Source of the DNA: Membranipora membranacea
Lineage: Eukaryota; Bryozoa; Gymnolaemata; Cheilostomatida; Membraniporidae
NCBI GenBank assembly: GCA_914767715.1
Contig: OU612072.1
Location: 18,540,001 to 18,604,000 of the forward strand
Length of the DNA: 64,000 nucleotides
Direction of reading: 5' to 3'
Shown here: one piece after another, positions 23,235 to 36,600 of the stretch
Layout of the letters: each line of letters begins with the position of its first letter
Numbering within the stretch: the first letter of the stretch is position 1
Position numbers and translations under genes: made by a program
The notes under the pieces: model-generated
The model's input: only the letters and a program-made list of their open reading frames with translations
Told to the model about the DNA's origin: nothing
The model's database searches: none

Positions 23235-24460
23235 CTTTGAGGGTTTTTATAGTGGTCATTCGCAAAAAAAATGAAATGCGGGTAGCCATGTTACCACCAA
23301 ATAGAGGTTTTTCAATGTGAAAATTCACTCCGTGGTAAAGATCCTATACTTGTGGTCAGATTTTCGAAATCTTTTTTTTTCTAGGGTCAGTTTTCACCAA
23401 CTTGTTGGGAAGTAAGTTTTGATGGATTATGTAAGACTGTAGCAATTATCACAGTGACAAAAATCATGCTAGACAATTACTTGTCCGCAGCATTTCAACA
23501 CCTGGCTTGGACGCTACGCGATCCTTCACAGCTTAATAGTCACAATACACAATTTGGATAATGACTTTTGTAAATGACATGAGGCAGTTATCCCCTTTTA
23601 GTGCAATGACACACAACTCCTTACCTAGCCAAATTACAGGGTAGGGGATATGCTATTAGCAGGAAGAAGGCTAGTTTACTGATCAAAGTCCAAAGCTTAG
23701 CGCCTCCAGACTAAGTGCTAGGACGGAGAGAGGTTCCCAGAATATTGGAGCCACCTTAGCGACATAGAGCAAGCGTAGCTTTGAGTGATTCTTTACTGCA
23801 GTGATTAAGTGATTCCTGAAATCAGTGATCCTTGCTATTTAATCGAGGTGATTAAAGGGGGTGTACCACCAATATTGTATGTTTTCTGAGTATTCCTCCC
23901 AAAAATTTTCCGTTGCATTTAGGGGCAGAAATATGTGTAGAATAATATCCTGAGGTTCATTTTGATCAAATCCATCTCATTCACTTGTTATACATCATAT
24001 TTTGGCTAGATGTAAGGTTGGCTTATGCTGAGATTCTTCTAAAATTGCTTGATTTGGCATATCTTCTGTGGACCCTCTGCCAGTAATCAGCATACTGTTT
24101 TGTAGCATTTTTTGTGCTGAGCAGGTTGACATTTGAGATTGAGATTGAAGTAGCTAATCGCAAGGCATAGACAATTTTAAACAACAGTGTGAGAGCCAAT
24201 CAAATTACATGATCACGTGATCACTCGTTGCACAGTGAGGTTTCCAAGCCTTGGCAGTTAATTATCTAATTATTCATCCAAAATTGGATTTTCAGGCAAG
24301 GTAAACATCTAGAGAGAAGACTAGTTGGCTGAATGCCTCAGTGTATTACAGAGACGGTATAACATGATAACATGGTGCCTTTTATACTGGCAGAAATAGG
24401 GTGGCAAAAGGCCCAAAATACTACAGTAAAAACTGTTACAATGGCTGCGCCCAGGTTAAC
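23235..24460. other. No recognisable gene
   Basis: Mixed AT-rich sequence directly downstream of the reverse transcriptase relic. Part may be its 3' UTR. No open frame or repeat pair was identified. Confidence 0.3.
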
Positions 24461-24469
24461 AGATTGAGT

Positions 24470-24790
24470 AAATATACAATTAGTCCAGAAGACACCTAGC
24501 TAAAAGTGCTCAAAAAAAGGTGTTTACTTTAACGAAATGGGGGCAATATGGAATTAAATTTTTCTAGATCAGAATTTTATGCTGATTTCAAATATATGGT
24601 TTCTACATCTCTCAGTCTGCCAGTTAGAAAGTAATCCAGGGTTATAGTCCTGAATTAACGAAAAGCTATCGTTCAGTTCATTATAACTGAAGTGGGTAAC
24701 AATTTGGCAGCATTTATGTGTGGAGATAGGTTGTGTCAATATTATGTCTTAGTTCTACACCTCTAAGCTTGTCAGTTAAAGAGAAATTAA
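24470..24790 (+). repeat. Dispersed repeat, inverted copy at 26930-27120
   Basis: Shared blocks are 'tagtccagaagacacc', 'gtttactttaacg', 'gggggcaa', 'gatagg', 'tatgtc.tag.ttctacacct', 'ctcagt.tgccagtt'. They occur in the same order on the opposite strand at about 27120-26930. The two copies flank 2.2 kb that includes a GC-rich MITE-like element. Confidence 0.5.
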
Positions 24791-24904
24791 ATTTTTAAAC
24801 TTAAAAAGAACGGAGGGGATAACTCTAATTATTGCTATATAATCCCATTGTTTTGCCTGTTGTGTAATTTCTGATTTGAAACCTCACCGTTCGAGCCTTG
24901 ATAT

Positions 24905-24975
24905 TATAATATACATACTGTATACATACTGTATATACACTGTATATATACTGTATATAAAATATATATATACCT
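24905..24975 (+). repeat. AT microsatellite with 'tactgtata' motif
   Basis: Repeated 'atactgtatacatactgtat' grading into 'atatatatata'. It is simple sequence with no coding content. Confidence 0.7.
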
Positions 24976-25571
24976 AGATACTACATATATTGCTTTGTTT
25001 AAGAACCACTACGACGTGCATCCAACCAATTTCTACCGGCTCGCACAATATAAATTAGATGGGGCTGATTGCCTCTGACAACCGTGTTGAACAACGCCCA
25101 GATAAGATTTTGTAGCTTAACTTAGAGTCAGTGGATATAATGTATTCAATGACATTGGCTAATGTCTGAACAGAAGAGAAGAATCAGAATGAGTCAAATG
25201 GGAGTACCATACCGTAACTTTGTCTTCCCTAAGGGAATTTCTAATATCACCAAGAAGGAAAATTAGAGAAAGATTTTATTCTGTATGGTAGGCCTGAATA
25301 GCACATGTCATAACGCTTCTTGTTTTGATTTGAAATTATTCTAATCACATTCAGTCTCTCTCTATTCATATTATAAAAATTGTTTCCCTTCTTGGTGACG
25401 TCTTTTGAATAATAAGCGCAGGGCTCTGATAGTTCTCGCGGTCTCAGACTTTTAGCCACTCTGACTTATTAACCTATTGACTGTAAATATTTACACCAGA
25501 GAAATAGGCTAATAAACCTGATAAACTGGACAACTAATGAATGATAGTGTGAAGGTCTCATTGACATGTTT

Positions 25572-25874
25572 ATGCGTAGATAGTGTTAGAATTTAGGGGA
25601 GATGTAAGGGGATGGTGTCCCTCTTCCTACTTTGTCTAGGGGGATGCATCCCCCCTTTATATCATAACCCAGGTAAACACCAGCTGGTAAATACATCAAT
25701 ATGAGTTTTCCAAAATATGGCTAAATTTGATGCATTTTCAATTGTAATCACCACAGGGCTCCGGCGGCCGGGACTCCGCCCACGACCCAGCCGGGGGCAT
25801 AGGCGGCCCCCTGGACCCCCAGCCTGGTTGGCATCCCCCTACCTCATATTTCCACTTCTAACACTGCGCGTAGA
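25572..25874. mobile_element. MITE-like element with GC-rich interior
   Basis: The ends are imperfect inverted repeats. Left 'tagtgttagaa' followed by 'aggggagatgtaaggggatg' mirrors right 'catccccctacctcatattt' followed by 'ccacttctaacactg'. The interior is unusually GC-rich ('ggctccggcggccgggactc' and following) against an AT-rich background. The frame 25717-25917 across it is proline/arginine-rich simple sequence, not a gene. Confidence 0.45.
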
Positions 25875-25999
25875 TATCCCATCCTCAACCGCTGAGGCAC
25901 TGAGTGGGAAAAAATAGATAACCAGGTGTATTATCTGAACTAGAATACATTGTTGGCCTTCGAATTTCAATCACATGAAACAGCTGCTGGAGCAGAGTT

Positions 26000-27190
26000 G
26001 CTACCTAAGAAATGATCAATACTAGAATCTCATCTATATATATTAAATTCATGTCTGTGAAATTTCCAGTTGCCTCCCCTACACCCCAGTTGCCATCACT
26101 ATCGGATGATCACCCCCACACAAAAATGTGTACCCATCACAATGGATTATTTCTTATTAAAAGGCACTGTGTCAAGTCCTCAAAATCAGGTGGGGGTAGG
26201 GTGGCTTGTCAAGACAGGCTAAAAAACACCAATCACAGCAGCTGTGCAAATATAATATCGTGCAGAGTCTGCATGCAGTCTTGAGGGACTGTGAGGGCTT
26301 TTGAGATGTTACGAGGTAGTATCGGGAGGGTAACTTTGAGTCTTGAGAAGCAGTCATGTGGCCTAGTACATAGCCTCAGATCATCAGACTGAACAAAATG
26401 ATTAGGTTAATACCAATACAAAAAACATTACCAAAAGATTTTGATAGCATCTGGGTTATTTTGCCAGCTATAAGGTGAATGAATTTTGTCTGCAAGTGGT
26501 GAATGTGGTGGTTTCATTATAACCAAGGAGTAATGCAAGTGGTTGAAAGTTCTACCCTTGAAGCTCCAGTAGCTGCTTCTTCCTTTGCCAGCTTCTCTCA
26601 ATTCAGCCCTCTCACAAACCAAAGTGCAAACTCTTGATTAAGAGGTCATAGCATATACACTATAATTCCCTCTATTGGATTGAATTTGGTGGCTGTAGCC
26701 TTTTAAACTCTTTCTAAGATGCACTCCCATCTCTCTGGATATACATTTGCTGACTTAAATTAACTTTGAGTCATAATTGTACCATGTCTCATAACATTTC
26801 ACCCTGCAGTAACATTTACAATCTTGCTCCAATTCCTTTTAAACTGAGCTGAAAATGGATTAAATGGGAATATTTTGGTATTCTAAGGCAAAATAACGGG
26901 ATTCCATGGGCAATTATTAGGATTTATCTCCTCCCACATTTTTGAGTTGAAAATCTGATTTTCTCCCAAACTGGCAAACTGAGAGGTGTAGAAACTATGA
27001 CATAGTATTTAGAAAACCTATCTACAAGTGTAAACACTGTCAAATTCTTGCCCCCAAGCCGTTAAAGTAAACTGAAAGCTAACTGTTGGTGTCTTCTGGA
27101 CTAAATAGAGAGATTGGCGAAATACAATACAAAAGGTGGAGCCCAATAATGGGGTAAGCTAGTAAGGTATACGATTGCTAGGAGTGGTGA
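26000..27190. other. No gene seen; includes the inverted copy of the 24470 repeat
   Basis: No convincing frame on either strand. The part at 26930-27120 is the reverse-complement copy of 24470-24790. The rest is unassigned. Confidence 0.35.
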
Positions 27191-27341
27191 TTTGGAGTTC
27201 TCTACATTACATTGACTATTTTGGATGGTTGTCTGTACAGTAGTAATGACTTCAAAAGAACAAACGTAGCCTCGCTGTATATTTGGCCTCTGAAATTAAG
27301 TCCTCAACAGTTTATAATAATGCACAAAACCAGAGCATTAT

Positions 27342-27453
27342 GGCAGGTTATGGCAGGTTATGGCAAGTTATGGCAGGTTATGGCAGGTTATGGCAGGTTA
27401 TGGCAGGTTATGGCAGGTTATGGCAGGTTATGGCAGGTTATGGCAGGTTATGG
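27342..27453 (+). repeat. 10-bp tandem repeat, 'aggttatggc', about 11 copies
   Basis: A near-perfect decamer array with one substitution ('aagttatggc') in the third copy. It lies about 200 bases beyond the stop codon of the ankyrin-caspase gene on the opposite strand. It is open in two frames only because ten-base units cycle through all frames without a stop. Confidence 0.9.
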
Positions 27454-27659
27454 AACACAATGCTTGACATTTACAGTCAAGCTGCCTGCTATATTTTATC
27501 ATAATAGTTGCTAAAGAAACTATCTCTTATATTTTACATTATCTGGCATCGCAAAAGAGTGAAAATATATTTAGAAAAGATACCACTTGTCGCTTCAAAA
27601 CATAAAAAAAATTCTATAATGATGGGATATTTCCATTCGGACAGTAATCCATGAGAATG

Positions 27660-30600
27660 TTATGAAGTACTCAGTTTGATAAAAACAGGTTTGCTATTTC
27701 TGTCTACAGTATAGCAGAAGTTGGTAATGATCCTAAACCCTGACTTGTCTCTAACTATCCCGGCTACATCAGTGAACAGGCTCACCAGTTCTACATAAAG
27801 TGATGGCTTAAAATCAGGGTGCAAATTCTGTTCCTGAATTAGCGAATCTAAGCCATTAGATGCTTGAGAGATTATTTGGGTCTTTGGTCGTACAACTTGT
27901 AGGTCCCTATCAGTCACTGACACAGAGTTTGCTGCTGTAGATAGAGAGGACACTGGATATGCGCTGCTGCTGGCTGCTTGAGCAGAATCCTGAGCGCTGC
28001 AGGATGAGGGTGTGGCAATCAGAAACAGCTTAATTTTCTCAGCTAGATGGTGTCTCATCTCTCGGAATGCTATGTTCTTCTGTGGGGATCTGAAGATGAG
28101 AGAAACGCAGTCATGAAAAACTATGTAAATACGACAAAGGTCGCAGGGCAGTGCAGCGGCTTATTTGTTGTATAAGCTGTGTTAAGAGCTCTTTAAATGA
28201 AAACCTTTTCAAGCAACGCAGCCAACTTCTAAAAATCCTCTTTGAAGTGATTGTGAAGGATTCAGGTTATTTGTATCACTTTGGAGTTCTCAGTCTTGTT
28301 TAGAAAACTGTTATAAGGTTCATCAACAACATATGGCCCAATTTCACCTCATTTTCACTCAATGTTGAGATGTGAAGGTACTAAGAAGGTACTATTTTTA
28401 TGATAGTACATGTATATACAAAATGGTACCTTTGTAGTACCTTCCAATCTCAACTTTGAGTGAAAATGAGTTGAAACTGAGGCATATGTCGTTGATGAAC
28501 CTTTAAACAGTTTTTAAATTAGACTGAGAACTCCAGAATGATACAAAAAACCTTATTCCTTCACAATCACTTTAATAAAATGACAACGAGTGCAGCTATT
28601 ATGGATTGCAGTTTCACGGTGCATCCATCCACGTCTACTATTAGATACTGTTCAGTTTCAAAGGAGTGTATAACTTTCTGAGAAATAGCCAGCTATGAAA
28701 TACTTACTGAAAGTACCTTTGTCTTGTGATAAAAAAATTTTTGTAGCTTCTGAAATGAAGTTATCTACATACATCATTAACTATAATTCGGTTGTTGATT
28801 CAATTTATCTGACCATATAATTTACAAAAACTCAACATTTATATGAATTAATGGGGTCACCTAATGCTAGGGTTGATCGACTCACTTGTTAATCTGAAGA
28901 ACAGTATACATCACATGACAGTCAGGAGGGATAACTACGTCTGGCATGGGGTGACCTAAGTATTCCTCTCGTATCTTCTTTGGATTCAGCTTTTTCTTAG
29001 CAGGCTCAAAATCGTCTCGTATTCTGACTATTTCACCGATCTCTTTTGTTTCTGGGCTATATGGGACCATGTTGTACACGGGAGGTATCCTTCCTCGGCA
29101 AAATGACAACATCATCAGCTGTGAATACAACACATGTAACCATATAGACACTTTCTATGATACTGGATAATTCACCTAAGGCTGCTTTGTAGGGAAAATG
29201 TTTCATTGATTATTATTGTAGCCTAGCTCTTGAAGTCATGGAGCAAGTCCAATCCAGCTGGTGGATATTTCCATCATTAAATTCTTGCACAGCTACCACT
29301 ATTAAATATTAGCTAGGCCGCAGTATCTGCGCCAATTTGCTCTCTGTTTGCAGGCAGGTCGGAACACACCTGGGGCCAACCAAGCCCCAGTAGCCCCACT
29401 GCAGTGGGATTCGAGCCAACGACCTTCAAACACTTGCATGTTGAAGTCCGGCGCTCTAACCAACTGAGCCACCTCCTACTCCTACTGACTATGATATGCT
29501 ATGGTCTTTGGGCAGTCTTTACAACTGGACTACTAGAGTAAGTAGACTCTCACATGGCGGGCTCTTTAAAGGTTCCCAAGCAGGGTTCCCAAGCAGGGTT
29601 CCCAAGCAGGGTTCACCATGCGAGACAAATCAGCAACACCATGTCGTGCGCGAGAGTCTTTAACTTACCTGTTCAAACTTTCATTGCATTTGAACTAGAG
29701 GGGCCCCTTGGCAGCTGCTCAAATACACCAATGTCTAGCCGCAGCCTCAAAAACATGCCTCAGCTGTTGATGTAGGCTTGTGATGATGCGTGTTGTTTCC
29801 TCATGATTATATATACCATTCATACTTAGTTCCTATTGGCTTTAAACTAAGCATAAGTCATGAGTGTGACATTATGGCTTATCAACGCATATTAAAAACT
29901 GAGTTTTCCACTAAACTATGGTATTTTCAATATGACAGTTGATTTAATCCTCAACATACATGTCTGTATTCTCATTTCAAACTCACCAACACATTCTGGA
30001 TAATGAAATAATCAAATGATATCTGATTTTGACCAGCCATTATACCTCAAAGGTCACATGACTTATGCTTAGTTATAAGCCAATAAGAGGAACTCAGTAT
30101 GAATGGTATATGTAATCACGAGGAAACAACACGCATCATCATTAGCCATCATCAACTGAGGCATGTTTTTGCAGCGGCTGATAGACATTGGTGTATTTGT
30201 GAAGCTGCCAAGGGCCCCTATCTGTTCAAATGCAATGAAAATTTAAACAGGTATGTAAAAGACTCTCAGGCACAACATGGTGTTGCTGATTTGTCTTGTA
30301 TGGAATCCGGAGACCTTTAAGATGTGGAGAAGGATATACCTGGGGCATGTTGGGTCAAGAGATAAAAATATGTTTGAACATGAGGTCACCCAGCTTAAAA
30401 GACCTTGACAAGCCTTTGAAAAGATCAAGTCACCTTGGGGATTCCTTGAAGTAACTCTGCACAAAAGCACTCCACAAGTTGTTGAACAGTTATTGGTTGA
30501 TCATCCACACCAGATATGTCACCATCACCCTCTGAATCTCCGTGAGCCATCACAACCAGAGCCACGATCTGTGAGTCTCCAGCACTAGACACAAACTTCT

Positions 30601-33600
30601 CTATACCTTCTATTATAGATGTAGATGAGAAGTTGAACTCAGAGGTCACCTACAATCAAAGAACAAGTTGAATTTTAAAAAAGGATCAAGAGAATTGTAT
30701 TGACATGGGGTGCTGTTGAACACTTACCGATGGTTGCGTAACTAAAAAAAACTCAATATTTTATTTGATTTTTCCGGTTCATGATTCATCTGTTTGGAAT
30801 CTGATACGCTTCTACGCACCACAACCCCTCGCCAACAAGTGGTTTCCCGAACTAGCAGAGTTGGTCAATGATTTAATGGGGTAAACTACAGACTATGATC
30901 TATGGAAATGAGATAGAAGCGGGGATATATTATGGATATACATGAAATATTGATCAGTTGATATAATTCTATGATGTAGCTGCAAATACTCACTGCAAGG
31001 CCAAGCTGGTTTTGTAATATATGCAATGCGTCCTCGTATTGAATTTTCCAATCGGGTCGACCTTTCATATTACATAATATCAGAGCTTTCCCTGCACTCC
31101 TCCTATTGATGATGTGACTGCCGGGGCTTGGTGAATCTTGGCGCTGAATATCATCCAGTGTAGTATTAGGTAGGTGTTTCCCAAGTGTAGAATTGATGGA
31201 GACACTGAGTACCCCTTCGCTTTTACATGTGTCAGTGATGTAGGTGCCAAGTTGATGTGTTGGAAGAAGTTCCTGCATCCACCTAAAACGCAAAACTATA
31301 GCTTAAATCAGTATCAATTGAAGCCAGCAGCAGTAGACCTACACATCAAATACTCTATGCATCTTTGTAAAGCTGCAATTAGCAAGCACTTTCAATCATG
31401 ACAAGCTTTTGGTGTGTTTGGACCATAACAAGTAGTGAATTATTCTTTCTGTACTCAAGTGACTGTTTTGTTTGCGGATCTTGCTGCAAATCAATGATTA
31501 TGAAGTCTGGTCCTGGTGGACTGATGTTCTTCCTTTTGCCAGCTCTTCTTCTGATTACAACCTGAAAACATAAACCATGTGTTTGAAGTTTGAATTAAAA
31601 AAGACGGCTCTCATTGGGCCAGGAGTGCATGATAATCTCAGTAGTGAGATTGAGGCGGCTCACTGTACAGATAAGCAAACAACGGTTTGAGGCATTCCAA
31701 GATTTATAGAGTGGTGGTTTCTCATCAGATAGAACAGCTGCCTGCACTCACTTTAAGACCTGTATGTTAGGAGCACAACTGGCAGTTAGATATGAGGATA
31801 ACGAAATCAATGATTCAACTGAAATGGCGTACCTTGGGTTGACCCTGGTTCTCGGGCATATCCATTTTCCAGAGTGCATACATGATGTGTCCATCGTCGA
31901 GTTGTCCATCTTCGATAAGTAAATAACCCAGCGTCTGATTCTGTGTGTTAGAAAAGATTTACAACATCGAAAAACTTAAGATTGAGACTGAGAAGACCCA
32001 ACATAATGTGATTGTATCTCTGAAACATTGTGATACGAATCAGTGGCAGTATTGACTTGGTGTCAGAAACCATTTTTGAAATAATTCCATCATGTAGCAA
32101 GAAAAGGTATCAAGCCGTAAAGAAAAGTGCAATCAAACCTCAGATTTATAAGAACTACCAACACAGGAACATCTCTAGTTGGAGCTTTATTTATTTGGTC
32201 AATTACTGATAATAATACACGCACATACCTTTTCATGTTTAATGTGCCCAAAGGAGGCAGATGCTTGGTTAAATGCGGTCGATGCTTGATCAAGCAGGGA
32301 ATATTTCAAGGTGCTATGCATGGCCACAGCCAGCATCTGAGGTTTTCGAATGAAATAAACTTCTCCATCACCAATACACCTGGCCAATAAGTAGTAGTGA
32401 TAGCTATAGACAGTCGGATCAATGTCTTTTAAGAGGCATAAGCCCAAAGTCATAGCTTCAGCTTGTCCTGAGCAATTGGCGAGCTTGTGTACGACGGACA
32501 CTGGATTGACTCCGTCCACGTTTCTTTGCGTGAGCATATACCTTCTTCTCTCGAGCGGAATCTCCATCAGCAAGGCGGCAAACATGGCTACCTCACCTAA
32601 GATAGCTGCATAATGCAGTGGGCTATTGCCAAACATATCTCTGACAAGTAACTTCTCCACTTGCACTTCGTTAAGACAATCCCTGATCAAAGTCATATAG
32701 TTTTCAGGATCTATCTCACCAGCAGCTAAATGGAAAGCGTTTTGTTGCATGTTGTTTCGGTGTTCAAGCTGTAGTTGCATGTCAGAACCAGCATGTTCAA
32801 AGTATTGAAACATAAATTTAACCACGCTAACTGACCCAGAGCTGATAGCGTACATCAAGGGTGTATTTCCGTTACGATCCGGCATGTTTATCATTACTTC
32901 GCTGACAGTTCTTGATGGTTGGTCTGTGGGAAGGATAGTTTTTGGGGTAAAAGCTGATGTTTTGAGATCGAAAGGCATATCTTGTCCGAGTGAAAGCAAA
33001 TATGTCGCTACACCATCATCAAATCGTGTTTTACAAGCCGTGTGCAACGCTGTTCCCCCATTTTCATCTAGGGCCAAGATGAATAATTCATGCTGTCCAA
33101 TATGGATTGATTCCAACAGAAATTTAGCATGGTCTATTGTACAAGCTATGTGCAGTGCTGTCCCTCGTCTATTACCAGGCAACTTTATTAAGCGTTCTCT
33201 ATCAGCAACATTGGCAAGCATAAACTTCATTAACAGTACTCCGTTCCCAGTATTATCACTAGCTTTGTGGAGCGCAGTCTCACCCCAGTCATTAAGAGTA
33301 AAAATAAACTCTTCTTGTCTTGTTTTTCCTACTGCATCAACAAGGATTTGAGCTGTTTCCATGTTAGAAGCACGGTGAAGGGCCGTACCGCTAGTGCATA
33401 GAGAAGTCATATGTTCCCGTTGATGGCATACTGTGAATAATAAGGCTTCAATGTCAATGTCTAATGAAAGGAGGTGACTAACTATCCTGCAATCCCCTGA
33501 ACTTGCAGCGCTGTGTAAAAGTGTTTCCCCTATGTTATTTGTGGCAAAAACCATATCGCTATGTGACCAAAGAAGTGCATCGTTTTCATTGCATGGGTTG

Positions 33601-36600
33601 TCGGAAATTATGACTTCACCCGTTTTACTGTCTGCTTTCAACGGCAGCAAATAACTTACTACTGAAAAGTTCCTCTCTCTGCATGCGATGTGTAAAGCGG
33701 TGTCGCCATCTTCATCGCCAATTAAAAGCAATGACTTTCTTAGCTTCGGCGGAGTAGCCAGAATGAGCAAAGCCATCACATCTCTGTCTTTGGCCTCATG
33801 TAAAGCTGTACCGTTTTCATTTGTGTAGAAAAGAAGCTGTGAATCAAATTGATCATCAGATACAATGCATTGAATGACATCTTTCTTCCCCTCTTTGCTG
33901 GCGCTGTGAAGTGCAGTCCCACCATGGGCATCAAGGGTACTCAGAAACCCACATTTGTTTGGTTCTGTAACAGTTGATAATAATAGTGTTGCCATTTCAG
34001 CATGCGCAGCCACATGAAGAGCGGTACCAACACCCATGCGACTCTCCTCGCGACTACATTTTAGGAGCATATTGTCACAAACAAGACCTAGCGAGACGAA
34101 ATACTTCATGATGTTCATCATTCCACCTTGAGAGGCAAGATGGAGGACAGTACTACCATACGAGTTAGCCATTTCAAAAAGTCTTTGCCCTAAAGGTGGC
34201 ATTCGCTTGGGATGAGCTCCACCATGTTCTTTAAGTTGTGGTAAAGTTGCATTCAGCAAAAACTCCACAATATCTAGCCTCTGTGCTCTAACTGCAGCGT
34301 GCAGGGCTGTATTACCAAATTTATCACATGCAAAGAGAAGTTCTTCCCGGTTCACACGGCTGACATTATCCAGAAGAAGTTGTGCTAGCTCTCGACCTCG
34401 CGCATCATGTAACGCAGTGCCATAATCTCCGCATGACAGGATGAGTCTGTCCGTATCGACGGATAAATCCAGCAAAAGTGCAGCGAGCTCAATGTTGTCT
34501 TTTTGGCAGGCATAATGAAGAACAGAGTGACAATAGCCGTTGACTGGAGTGTGAGTGAAGAGTCTATCCCATATTTGATGGGCAACAATCTTGGCTCCAT
34601 GAGTCTCCAGAAAGTTGAATAAAGTTTCTTGACTTTTCAGAAAGTAGTCTAGTATCACATCTTTCTATGGAATGAAAGAGGTACGTTAGGAAAATCATGA
34701 TTTTGACCTCGAAACAGCAGATAATGGCTGTGTTATGTTGGGTAAGTTTGCCCGTATATTATGTTGCTCTTATTCTACTTGTAATTTGCAAGCAAAATTG
34801 ATTAATAACTGAATCTACTTAGTCGGATTGCTCGCTACCCTGAGGCCTGAATACAAAAAAATTGTGAAATATTGAGATTTTCAGAACACTTGAAGGAAAG
34901 GAATAAGAGAAATAATACGGATTATTGTGTAACATGGTTGTGACGGGACATTATGACATTATAGGGGGGGGGGGGGCGCAGAGAAGAAAAGACCATGCAA
35001 TTTTTTATATGCGACCATTTGGTCTGGTAGGCAGGGAAACTAAGATTGAGACAACCAGCAAAGTTATTCACAGGCCTCTCATTATTGGATCGAAATTCAT
35101 TATACATTTAAAACAATCAATCACCCATCCATCCATCCATCATCTCATAGGAGAACTTATTTGAACAGGACATCAAATTCTTAATATTTCTTTCCAAAGT
35201 CTTATATCAGTGTCCTAGACAATGCCTGGGTAATCAATCTTGGTGATTCAAAAGGTTTGTTTTCCCATACAAAGAATTGACAGACAACCCAAGTAAAGAC
35301 AAAAGCAAAATTTGCACAAGAATTTGTGTTTAAAGGTATAACCATAGACCAGTGGCGTATATTAGCACTCACGCCCGCGGATTTTCGTGAGTGGCTGAAT
35401 AGCTCAGTGTGTAAAGCGTCCGCCTAGTAATCATTGTTAATAAATTTGTTGTGGGTTCGAATCCCATCAAGGTCAGTTTTTTTTTCAAATGGGTGCTTTA
35501 TAACTGGAGCAATTTTACCGTAATCTTCTACTGCTATTGAGTTGTTTTCTAAAAGTACCCAACAGCTCAAATACCTCTCTGTTTGCACTATTTTGCTACC
35601 GATATGCAAAAATTTCCGTGGTGGGAGGGCGATTAAGCGCCCCTCCCACACCCTCCCCGCCACGCCTACGGATCGGGCTGCGCCCGATTATTATGCTCAT
35701 CTCTGAAAAGTCAGTGAGTGAAATTTTTTAGAATATACGCCCCTGCCATAGACCTAATATACTCCCTAGACAGGACAATGCTTATGCTTCACTGATCAGA
35801 ATATGTCCCACTTAAAAAGCACGACATGACGTAATTAGTTTGTGCAGTGAGTCATAGTTTACTATATATCCATCAATGAAATAATGTGAAAAATCAAGGG
35901 ACGCTGGGCATGATATCAGCCCCTGTCCAGCCCCTTATTATTCAAACACAAAGAAAATTGGTGAGTGTATGAAAAAGACCTTTCCGCACGATATGGTGTT
36001 AATAATTTTTCCCCAGATCCAGAACTTTTTTTATGATAAGATACAATCATTAGCCAATAAACTTTGAAATAAATACAGCCATTTACCCTCAGCACTTCCA
36101 TCACTACTAAAAACATGTAAAGAATACCTATAACACAATATCACAAATATTTTGTTGGATGAGCCAGATCTAATCACCACCACCATCATCTTTTTTTCTT
36201 CAAAATTATTCCTAGCTGTGACTGAACACAACCAGTCTGCTCAAATCGGATTGCTAATTTTATTGTCGCGTCACCAGGAAGAAAATATATTTGCTGTTAA
36301 ATGAGTATGCAAACTACAGATAGCCGTTGTTCCTGAGTATGTATGATGAAGCTAGAGTATGTTACAATAACTTGAAATTATTATATGGTTGTCAGAATCT
36401 AATGGCCTTCACAGTGGCCAAACTTAATTTTGCCGATGCGATGCCGGTAAGGTTCTTGAGTTTATCAATGTGATGACGGCGTCAACAGTGAATGTCAATT
36501 GCTTCCTTGACCCACACACAGAAACAGCAGTGTGAAAAAAAGTAGTCAGTACAACAGAACGCGTCATTATCTGAGAAAATGGAACTACATGTAACGATGA

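Larger units (their letters stand above)
27660..31282 (-). other. Caspase-domain exons 5-8 of the ankyrin-caspase gene
   Basis: Exon 5 (31282-30994) carries NRRSAGKALILCNMKG and YEDALHILQNQLGLA, matching the first beta strand and first helix of a caspase large subunit. Exon 6 (30649-30434) carries the helix IIEGIEKFVSS and the His loop VALVVMAHGDSEGDG. Exon 7 (29118-28886) opens with LMMLSFCRGR, the Cys loop directly after IPK, as in caspases (KPKLF-x-x-QACRG). It continues with a Lys/Glu-rich linker and DCHVMYTVLQ, like the first small-subunit strand. Exon 8 has a helix (IAFREMRHHLAEKI), a Ser/Ala-rich insertion and SLYVELVSLFTDVAGIV. The Gln and Ala before the catalytic Cys are replaced by Ser and Phe. 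Confidence 0.75.

Noticed and set aside
27212-27514. 100-codon frame rich in MAGYG-type repeats
   Set aside because: It is a by-product of the 10-bp tandem repeat, which has no stop in the cycling frames.
32884-33351. 155-codon plus-strand frame
   Set aside because: It is the antisense shadow of the ankyrin exon, whose minus-strand frame has clear repeat motifs.
35389-35470. tRNA gene
   Set aside because: A- and B-box matches are good, but the acceptor stem does not pair and the segment lies inside a hAT-like MITE with explicit target duplication.
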